Positions 1 through 5,063 of a stretch of 5,063 nt of DNA are shown one piece after another. The DNA lies in contig JAIEQT010000598.1 in the NCBI GenBank assembly GCA_019747455.1, forward strand, positions 1-5,063. The letters are read 5' to 3'. The notes below the pieces were generated by a model. It was not told the DNA's origin. It saw only the letters and a list, made by a program, of their open reading frames with translations, and did not search any database. The position numbers and the translations under genes were made by a program. This stretch comes from Chitinophagaceae bacterium. Its GTDB lineage: Bacteria > Bacteroidota > Bacteroidia > Chitinophagales > Chitinophagaceae. How positions within the stretch are numbered: position 1 is the first letter of the stretch; every line of letters starts with the position of its first letter.

Positions 1-1
1 G

Positions 2-769
2 GCTGCTCATCCCGCGCATAACCAACTCCCCGAAAAAATAGACTATTTTAACGAATTACTTTCCCCTTTCACTGAAACAAATGCTTTTGTATTGGCAACG
101 AGCCATTTATCTGCATTAGGTTTGAAGAATTTTGATGCCCTCATTTTTAATCGCTGCGAAGCAGGTATTCACAGCGGTAAATTAGTATATGCCTTAACAA
201 AAAAATTAATAGCCAAAGGGGTAACCATAATATTTGGGAACGGCATTGAATCATACCAAGCCACACATCAGGGAGTTGAGATCCTTTTGCATAATAAAGC
301 TGCTATTAAAACCGATAAACTATTACTGGCTACTAATGCTTTTACAAATGCATTAACAGGAAAGCATTTAATAACACCCGGTCGCGGACAAATTCTCCTA
401 TCCTCCCCGATTCCCGATGTAAAAACCATAGGCACTTTTCATTATGATGAGGGTTTTTATTATTGGCGCAATATTGGCAATCGTATATTAATGGGCGGTG
501 GACGAAATGCCGATTTTGAAGCAGAAGAAACTACCGATCTCAATGGTTCCGATACCATCCGTAATATTTTATCCCAATTTCTCCAACATCATTTTAACTA
601 TCCTATTACTATTGAACAAAGTTGGAGCGGCATTATGGGCTTTACCAAAAATAAAAAACCAATATTCCAACAAATAGAAAATAATGTATATGCTGCCACT
701 GCCTGTAATGGTATGGGGGTTGCGCTAAGTCCGGTTTGGGCAGAACATGTGGCAAAGCATATTCTTTAA
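2..769 (+). CDS. FAD-dependent oxidoreductase, DAO family (C-terminal part, cut by left edge)
   Basis: The reading frame is open from base 2 and ends at TAA 767-769, giving 255 residues. The N-terminus, with the GxGxxG dinucleotide-binding motif, lies outside the window. The TTG at 92 sits inside the domain and is not a real start. The visible part has the DAO (D-amino-acid oxidase-like) pattern: EAGIHSGKL followed by a Gv.i segment, the strand LLLATNAFT (the usual 'aaGa' with N for G), GRGQILLSS, and the motif GGGRNADFEAEETTD around 494-541. It ends with W-SGIMGFT...KPIF and CNGMGVALSP (about 704-733), which corresponds to the C-terminal FAD-contacting 'G.nG.G' element. Relatives oxidise amines or amino acids with FAD, usually in the cytoplasm; the substrate here cannot be told. 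The family call is firm and the specificity unknown. The downstream lipoprotein gene starts 35 bases after the stop, so co-transcription is possible. Confidence 0.87.
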   Translation, partial: AAHPAHNQLPEKIDYFNELLSPFTETNAFVLATSHLSALGLKNFDALIFNRCEAGIHSGKLVYALTKKLIAKGVTIIFGNGIESYQATHQGVEILLHNKAAIKTDKLLLATNAFTNALTGKHLITPGRGQILLSSPIPDVKTIGTFHYDEGFYYWRNIGNRILMGGGRNADFEAEETTDLNGSDTIRNILSQFLQHHFNYPITIEQSWSGIMGFTKNKKPIFQQIENNVYAATACNGMGVALSPVWAEHVAKHIL

Positions 770-804
770 ACATTCTTTTACAAGTTCTTGCTTACTTTTA
801 TACC

Positions 805-1599
805 ATGAAAATATTCAGCGCCTTTGCGTTCATCCTACTATTGGCATCTTGCAAAAACAATACGGAAGAAGAAATAACTACACCCGCAGCAATTGCCTCC
901 CCACAAGTACTCAATTATTCGATCGTTAATATATTCCCTCACGATACTGCTTCTTATACGCAGGGACTCATTTGGGAGAATAATACGTTATATGAAGGAA
1001 CCGGTTTATATAAAGAAAGTAAACTTCGTACAAATGATTTAAAAACCGGTAAAGCCAATAAATCTATCCATCTTGGAGATAATATTTTTGGAGAAGGAAT
1101 TACAATACTCAATAATAAAATTTATCAGTTAACCTGGGAAAACCATATTGTATATGTATATGATGCCAAAACCTTTAAAAAAGAAAAAGAATTTAACTGG
1201 CCATACGAAGGTTGGGGCATAACCCATAATGGCAAACAATTAATAGTTTCTACCGGTGGGAGCAATTTGTATTTAATCAATCCGAAAACTTTTAAGGTAG
1301 AAAAAACAGTAGGCGTTAGCGATAATAATGGCTATGTAGAGAATATCAATGAATTAGAATTTGTAAATGGTTTTGTGTATGCTAATAGGTATCAAACAAA
1401 CTATATTCTTAAAATAGACCCTTCCTCAGGAACTGTTGTTTCGCGTGCCGATTTAACAGGTATACTAGAAAAAAATAATTTCCCGCCAACAGATGATTAC
1501 GATAGGGTGCTAAATGGCATAGCCTATAATGCAGTTACACAGTGCTTCTATATCACCGGGAAAAAATGGCCTGCCCTATTCGAAGTAAAATTTAATTAG
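805..1599 (+). CDS. Glutaminyl-peptide cyclotransferase (plant-type beta-propeller), lipoprotein
   Basis: This family converts N-terminal glutamine of peptides to pyroglutamate with release of ammonia. The 264-residue protein shows its motifs in order: FPHDTASYTQGL (44-55), LYEGTGLYKES (62-72), GEGIT (96-100), LTWENH (109-114), YEGWGIT (134-140), INELE with YAN (181-194), VLNGIAY (235-241) and TGKKWP (251-256). The frame is open further upstream to an ATG at 736, but the ATG at 805 is chosen because it gives a clean lipoprotein signal, MKIFSAFAFILLLASC, with lipobox LASC and Cys16 as the lipidated residue. The 736 start would also overlap the preceding gene. Lys17 and the acidic EEE at 21-23 follow the cysteine, so exposure on the outer membrane is possible but not shown. 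Oddities are EGTG where ESTG is common and STGG (149-152) where SDGS or SDGT is usual. No Shine-Dalgarno sequence is visible. The family is clear; enzymatic activity is inferred. Confidence 0.93.
   Translation: MKIFSAFAFILLLASCKNNTEEEITTPAAIASPQVLNYSIVNIFPHDTASYTQGLIWENNTLYEGTGLYKESKLRTNDLKTGKANKSIHLGDNIFGEGITILNNKIYQLTWENHIVYVYDAKTFKKEKEFNWPYEGWGITHNGKQLIVSTGGSNLYLINPKTFKVEKTVGVSDNNGYVENINELEFVNGFVYANRYQTNYILKIDPSSGTVVSRADLTGILEKNNFPPTDDYDRVLNGIAYNAVTQCFYITGKKWPALFEVKFN
1596..1599. other. Overlapping stop codons of convergent genes
   Basis: The plus-strand cyclotransferase gene ends with TAG at 1597-1599 and the minus-strand methyltransferase gene ends with TAA read from 1598 to 1596, so the tetranucleotide TTAG serves both. 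No hairpin with a GC-rich stem is visible on either side. The T-run just after it (about 1601-1607) lies inside the last lysine codons of the methyltransferase gene. Confidence 0.95.
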
Positions 1600-2486
1600 A
1601 TTTTTTTAAAGATATAAATCAGGGAACTACAAGCTCGTGTATTGAATAAGGCATTTATGTTAGATCGAAAACCATTCCATAGCGCCGCTATCATACTAGG
1701 CCTGCCATTTTTATATTGCTCGCTTAGCATACTCACATAAACTGCATCAAACCACATAGGTTTAACCATTTCTATTTGAAACCCAAATTCTTTGCCTAAT
1801 TTCTCAATGGATGCAGGAGAGAAATGGTATAAATGTCGGGGTACATCATACGCTGCCCAATATTCACCATAATAACCCGCATCAAAACTGGTATAATTAG
1901 GTACCGCTATTACGAGCCGTCCGTTTTTAGGTAAGATTCTTGTAAAAACTTCCCAATACCCTTTCAAATCATGCACATGCTCTAATACATGCCACATGGT
2001 AATAGCATCTACTGATTCTTTATCTAAAGCATATAATTCTCCCGGAAGCGCTAATGATAACCCATAATTTTTCAAAGCCTGCGCACGAGCAGTTGCATCT
2101 GGCTCTAAGCCTTTTACTTCCCATCCCACATTTTGCATAGCCTGCACAAAAGCCCCTGTACCCGCTCCAATATCCAACAATCTACCCTTTTTTAAACCCG
2201 TTATGCGGCTGATCAATTTTTGTTTTTGGCGTAATGTCAATTTACGTACCCAATGATATATGGTATTCACCAAACCCTGCCTCGTATCACTATGCGAGAT
2301 GTAAGCATCAGACTGATAATATTTGCCAATTTCTTCAATACCTGGAATATGCTGCGTAAACCGAAGTGTACAATCAGAACATTCACAAATCTCATAAACC
2401 TCTTCACTAACCGTGTAATCGATAGCTTTATATACAGAAGAAAAACTTTTGCTGGCACAAGCCGGACAAGCCTCATTGTATATCAT
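1596..2486 (-). CDS. Class I SAM-dependent methyltransferase with N-terminal cysteine cluster
   Basis: The protein has 296 residues and no signal peptide, so it is likely cytoplasmic. The N-terminus carries CPAC (Cys7, Cys10) and CECSDC (Cys34, Cys36, Cys39), an arrangement typical of a small zinc-ribbon preceding this methyltransferase type. The Rossmann core follows. Motif I is LLDIGAGTG (103-111), the acidic ribose-binding residue is probably Glu128 in GLEPD, and the post-motif is DAITMWHVLEHVHD (160-173). The later segment PNYTSFDAGYYGEYW (196-210) and DVPRHLYHFS (214-223) is characteristic of the Methyltransf_23-like group, often found with sugar, lipid or secondary-metabolite modification. 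The substrate is unknown. A start at 2522 is possible but would overlap the upstream gene by 26 bases. ATG at 2486 is preferred because it lies 10 bases after that gene's stop and places CPxC six residues from the start. It is the last gene of the minus-strand operon. Confidence 0.9.
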   Translation of the reverse strand: MIYNEACPACASKSFSSVYKAIDYTVSEEVYEICECSDCTLRFTQHIPGIEEIGKYYQSDAYISHSDTRQGLVNTIYHWVRKLTLRQKQKLISRITGLKKGRLLDIGAGTGAFVQAMQNVGWEVKGLEPDATARAQALKNYGLSLALPGELYALDKESVDAITMWHVLEHVHDLKGYWEVFTRILPKNGRLVIAVPNYTSFDAGYYGEYWAAYDVPRHLYHFSPASIEKLGKEFGFQIEMVKPMWFDAVYVSMLSEQYKNGRPSMIAALWNGFRSNINALFNTRACSSLIYIFKKI

Positions 2487-2496
2487 CTTGATAAAA

Positions 2497-3084
2497 CTAA
2501 ACGTAATAGAATAAAACGGCACCTACGCCAATGAGCAAAAGAATCACCGCATATATCCACCAATTATCAGAACTTGCATCGCTAGCATCTTGTCCTAATA
2601 GCTCTCTGATATCTTCTTCCTCCTGTTCTGTAAGTTCTCTGTCATTATCTTCCGGAATATGTTTTTTATCTGCTTTTGGGGACTGAATGGCAGTGCCGGA
2701 ATGAACCTGTGGAATAATATCCTGGGTGAGTTTGTACGGACTAAATATAATCAACCCACTTTCCTCTTTTCTCAAATTACCAATACCTTCTATCTTACCC
2801 CCTTGCGGTGCAGTAATAGTAGACTTCAGTTGATATACATAATCGTGAAAACGACGAATAGCTACCACTTCGTCTACGGCCATTTCTTCAGCTAAAAAAT
2901 CAAAGAAAACCTTATCTGCCGGTGCCGTTTGCTCTTGTTTAAATTGAACAACCGGGGTAGGTCCAAATAATAACCCGGTAGACGCATCTAGCTTTGAAGG
3001 GGTATATTGAATAGAGAAATTACCCACATCAGGAATGCCCAGTTTTTTATTGAGTACCAGGTATTTATGAAGGTATTGATGCAT
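2497..3084 (-). CDS. HU-like (CCDC81-type) domain protein with C-terminal membrane anchor
   Basis: This 195-residue protein resembles the tandem HU-related domains (HU-CCDC81_bac 1 and 2) described in Bacteroidota. The first would span about residues 1-55, with the opening MHQYLHKYLVLNKKLGIPDV, then GNFSIQYTPSKLD and TPVVQF. The second would span about 56-117, with a helix around FFDFLAEEMAVDEVVAIRRF, then GGKIEGIGNLRKEESGLIIFSP. An acidic, probably disordered linker (about 144-173) leads to one hydrophobic helix from Trp175 to the C-terminus (WWIYAVILLLIGVGAVLFYY). There is no signal peptide, so an N-in topology with the HU part in the cytoplasm is likely. Relatives often continue past the membrane helix into a periplasmic SPOR (peptidoglycan-binding) domain; here the frame stops right after the helix. 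DNA binding by these domains is not established. The start follows the barrel gene's stop by 14 bases, with no Shine-Dalgarno sequence. The family assignment is from memory of motif patterns and is moderately sure. Confidence 0.72.
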   Translation of the reverse strand: MHQYLHKYLVLNKKLGIPDVGNFSIQYTPSKLDASTGLLFGPTPVVQFKQEQTAPADKVFFDFLAEEMAVDEVVAIRRFHDYVYQLKSTITAPQGGKIEGIGNLRKEESGLIIFSPYKLTQDIIPQVHSGTAIQSPKADKKHIPEDNDRELTEQEEEDIRELLGQDASDASSDNWWIYAVILLLIGVGAVLFYYV

Positions 3085-3098
3085 TCAGTTAGTGCTGT

Positions 3099-4895
3099 TT
3101 ATTTAAACGAATATACAACTCCTGCGATTACATTGAATCCAAAAACAGGATATTGGTTCCAACGCTGGTATTTATTATTCAAAAGATTGTTTAGCTGTAG
3201 CCAAATATTAATGCTTTTGGTGGCTGCAAATTCACCCCCCAAATTAAAGTCGAAGGCAGCAGGCAACCTATCCGATTTCAGGGCTGCATTCCGATAAAGA
3301 CTTCCACTTCTAAAAAACAGATCCGCCTTTATTTGTAAATCTTTTAAGGGCTTCCATTGGGCACCACCGGTAATATCAAAAGGTACCAACCCCCATGCAT
3401 ATAGGTTCTGGGAAACCTCATTAAATTGTATGATGTTGGTAGAACCAATAAAAGAGAGTTTTTCCTGTACCGTATAATTAACCTCTCCATGAACTTTAAA
3501 AGCTTTTATCTCAGGCTCAAATATGATATCAAAAAACTTGCTATCACTCATATTATTGGTAAACAAAGCCTGATTGAACTGTCTCAAATAACTTACTCGC
3601 GCACCGTAAGAAATATGATTCCCAACGTTGCCCTTAATGCCAAGGTATTGCTCATTGATTCTGGTGTTAAGCAAATTGGTAGGCTGACTAATCCAGGGGT
3701 TAATACCCACCAATGAACGAAAACTGTTCTTGTTATAATAACCTACCCATCCTAATTCAAAAGAAAAGGGATTATACGGCATTTGTAAAACGGCAGAAAT
3801 ATCGGGTAACATGTTATAAGCATTATTATCCCAACTCGGAATGATGCCTGCATTGATTTTTACATTGGGGGTAGAAAAAACGATCGCAGGATTTACCTGG
3901 TAAAGATTATTCGTAATCCTGTTCAAAGGTGTTACGGTTGACCCAAAATCTCCTGTTATGCCTAGTGAAAAAGAAAGAATCTTAGTAAATGATTTCTCAA
4001 CGGGCACTTGCAGTATGATATTGTTGTCTTGTGCACCTACATTATCCGTAAAACGATAATAGTTAATTTTAGGGTGATAACTTAATGACTCCTCATTCGG
4101 CATTTTATTCCGTAAACCCAACTCTAGTCCCAGCGTATTATACGTTTGCTTCAATTGGTCTTTCGTTAACCCGCTTAATACACCACCCGGTACGCCATAA
4201 CGAAACTGTGTGATGCTATTAAAGAATGCTTGTGTAGTCCATTCCAGATTGGCATCGGTATTAATAATGGATTTTACATCAATACCAAATTTGCTATACT
4301 GTTGCGCGAAAACATCACTCTTGGCAGTAATATAATCAACACCCAAATTGGTAATTGATTTCTTCCCATCGCCAAAAGAAAAACGACCATCTGCCAATAC
4401 CGTACTATAATTTCCAAAACCTATTTTAACCCGATGATTATTTTGCCATATTATCCCGGAATCAACGGGCAAAGCCAAGGGTTTAATAGGTAAGGGTTGA
4501 TAAGAAAAAAATAAGTTTGAAGAAGGAACTTTATACTCCAACGGAATTTTAGAGGAATCCGTTACCGGCGTAGCGGCTGTAAAATTAATTTTAGCAGCAT
4601 ATTGCAAGGATGGCTTGAATGCAGATGTTATGATTACGGTTCTGCTCCCGGTTGTATCAGACAATCCTTCGCGTGTTACGATAGCCATCTCCGCATCAGC
4701 ATTATTAGTGCTCAATTTTATTTTTGAGGTAGCTGTTTTTTTAGCATTGGGTTTCTTAGCCGACGCTGTCTTTTTTGTGGTATTTGTTTTACGGGCTTTT
4801 GTTACCGTCTTTTTCTTTCTTTTTTGAGCCATTGCCGAGTCAAAAACAAAAGTGCTAAGCAACAAAATCAACAATAAGGATATGATTTTTTTCAT
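3099..4895 (-). CDS. TonB-dependent-receptor-like outer-membrane beta-barrel protein without plug
   Basis: The 598-residue protein begins with a Sec signal peptide (MKKIISLLLILLLSTFVF, probable cleavage AMA|Q at 23/24), then a Lys/Thr/Ala-rich tract at 25-60. A linker from about 80 to 145 contains VIITSAFKPSLQYAAKINF and IPLEYKVPSSNLFFSYQPL, a pattern I associate with a Bacteroidota barrel family annotated as TonB-dependent receptor. From about 154 onward there are alternating amphipathic strands (KIGFGNYST, ITNLGVDY and so on). The C-terminus has the receptor-like signature NIWLQLNNLLNNKYQRWNQY (563-582), ending GVVYSFK with the near-terminal aromatic needed for barrel assembly. No plug domain or TonB box is recognisable, and the protein is shorter than typical receptors (about 700-1000 residues). 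Its role could be transport or structural, and no ligand can be proposed. ATG at 4895 is 3 bases after the stop of the TPR gene, so translational coupling is likely. Confidence 0.85.
   Translation of the reverse strand: MKKIISLLLILLLSTFVFDSAMAQKRKKKTVTKARKTNTTKKTASAKKPNAKKTATSKIKLSTNNADAEMAIVTREGLSDTTGSRTVIITSAFKPSLQYAAKINFTAATPVTDSSKIPLEYKVPSSNLFFSYQPLPIKPLALPVDSGIIWQNNHRVKIGFGNYSTVLADGRFSFGDGKKSITNLGVDYITAKSDVFAQQYSKFGIDVKSIINTDANLEWTTQAFFNSITQFRYGVPGGVLSGLTKDQLKQTYNTLGLELGLRNKMPNEESLSYHPKINYYRFTDNVGAQDNNIILQVPVEKSFTKILSFSLGITGDFGSTVTPLNRITNNLYQVNPAIVFSTPNVKINAGIIPSWDNNAYNMLPDISAVLQMPYNPFSFELGWVGYYNKNSFRSLVGINPWISQPTNLLNTRINEQYLGIKGNVGNHISYGARVSYLRQFNQALFTNNMSDSKFFDIIFEPEIKAFKVHGEVNYTVQEKLSFIGSTNIIQFNEVSQNLYAWGLVPFDITGGAQWKPLKDLQIKADLFFRSGSLYRNAALKSDRLPAAFDFNLGGEFAATKSINIWLQLNNLLNNKYQRWNQYPVFGFNVIAGVVYSFK
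4716..4823 (-). repeat. Low-complexity Lys/Thr/Ala tract in the barrel protein
   Basis: This segment encodes residues 25-60 of the barrel protein, directly after the predicted signal-peptide cleavage site. About 40% of residues are lysine or arginine, the rest mainly Thr, Ala, Ser and Asn, with the short repeat KKTA at 41-44 and 52-55 and the related KKP between them. Composition resembles histone-H1-like tails. In the mature protein it would be an unstructured, strongly basic N-terminal arm in the periplasm. The plus strand shows matching T-rich low complexity. Confidence 0.85.
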
Positions 4896-4898
4896 GAC

Positions 4899-5063
4899 TT
4901 AGTTTTTTGGCGCTTCAACCTTTGCATTTTTATTTTTTTCTACAATAACTGCCGCTAATTTATCAGAGGCCTCTTTTTTCAATAAAGGATCGCTTGCATT
5001 TTCTGCCACACTTTTCAAAGTGGCTTCTGCATTAAAATAATCTTTTTGTTCAGTATAAATATC
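4899..5063 (-). CDS. Probable tetratricopeptide-repeat protein (C-terminal 54 residues, cut by right edge)
   Basis: The minus-strand frame is open from the right edge to TAA at 4901-4899. It encodes DIYTEQKDYFNAEATLKSVA (residues 1-20), then a second helix KKEASDKLAAVIVEKNK (30-46) and a polar tail ending APKN. The first part matches a terminal TPR helix pair: a helix-turn 'YTEQKDYFNAEATLKSV' as in 'a.i....gdy..A...l..i'. Bacteroidota genomes commonly have a large TPR protein gene immediately before a barrel gene of the type seen here, which supports the call. The fragment is too short for any functional statement beyond a protein-protein interaction scaffold, probably in the periplasm. The barrel gene begins 3 bases after this stop (TAA GTC ATG). 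Confidence 0.72.
   Translation of the reverse strand, partial: DIYTEQKDYFNAEATLKSVAENASDPLLKKEASDKLAAVIVEKNKNAKVEAPKN

Noticed and set aside
92..94. TTG as the start of the oxidoreductase
   Set aside because: The frame is open back to base 2 and the upstream residues continue the domain. The gene is simply cut by the window edge.
793..800. TACTTTTA, close to the Bacteroidota -7 promoter element TAnnTTTG
   Set aside because: The last base mismatches, there is no convincing -33 element, and it ends 4 bases before the start codon, leaving almost no leader.
736..804. N-terminal extension of the cyclotransferase from ATG 736
   Set aside because: It overlaps the oxidoreductase gene and would bury a complete lipoprotein signal peptide that begins at 805.
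747..929. Plus-strand open frame of 60 codons spanning the start of the lipoprotein gene
   Set aside because: It lies out of frame across the end of the oxidoreductase and the start of the cyclotransferase, both strongly supported in other frames.
1599..1621. Imperfect inverted repeat gattt...aaatc with a T-run as a terminator
   Set aside because: The stem is only five AT-rich pairs and the T-run lies between the arms rather than after them.
3234..3240. Run of C residues inside the barrel gene as a possible phase-variation tract
   Set aside because: It is only six or seven bases long and the frame is intact through it, which is too short to argue for slipped-strand switching.
2253..3716. 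Several plus-strand open frames of about 80-95 codons (near 2253-2534, 2659-2895, 3007-3297 and 3426-3716)
   Set aside because: All are antisense to well-supported minus-strand genes, and none has a recognisable domain or start signal.
4615..4827. Open plus-strand frame with a hydrophobic, Val/Phe-rich product
   Set aside because: It is the antisense shadow of the Lys/Thr/Ala-rich tract and nearby barrel codons; Lys codons read in reverse give Phe and Leu.

Overview
The window is AT-rich, densely coding DNA that reads as a chromosomal segment of a Bacteroidota bacterium, with Chitinophagaceae or a close relative as a guess from protein style only. Three points support the phylum. The start codons lack Shine-Dalgarno sequences. 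There is a TonB-receptor-like outer-membrane barrel of a type usually found beside a tetratricopeptide (TPR) gene in Bacteroidota. There is also a small membrane protein resembling the HU-CCDC81-type domains of this phylum. I see no mobile element, RNA gene, CRISPR array or long non-coding stretch; the largest gap between genes is 35 bases.

Plus strand, 1-1599. The 3' part of an FAD-dependent (DAO-type) oxidoreductase runs in from the left edge and stops at 769. After 35 bases comes a complete lipoprotein of the plant-type (beta-propeller) glutaminyl-peptide cyclotransferase family (805-1599). The two may be co-transcribed, but no functional link between them is evident.

Minus strand, 5063-1596. 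Four genes run leftwards in a very tight array. They are the C-terminus of a probable TPR protein (cut by the right edge), a plug-less TonB-receptor-like barrel with a lysine-rich tract after its signal peptide, a 195-residue HU-like protein ending in a single membrane anchor, and a class I SAM-dependent methyltransferase with an N-terminal cysteine cluster. The gaps are 3, 14 and 10 bases, so this is almost certainly one operon whose promoter lies beyond 5063. The TPR, barrel and HU-like proteins suggest a cell-envelope function; the methyltransferase may be a passenger or may modify an envelope or small-molecule substrate.

The two convergent gene sets meet at 1596-1599, where their stop codons overlap. 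The most noteworthy signal is the envelope operon: an uncharacterised barrel with a histone-tail-like basic segment, encoded next to a membrane-anchored HU-like protein that lacks the SPOR domain often seen in its relatives. Nothing here is clear evidence of a wholly new system.
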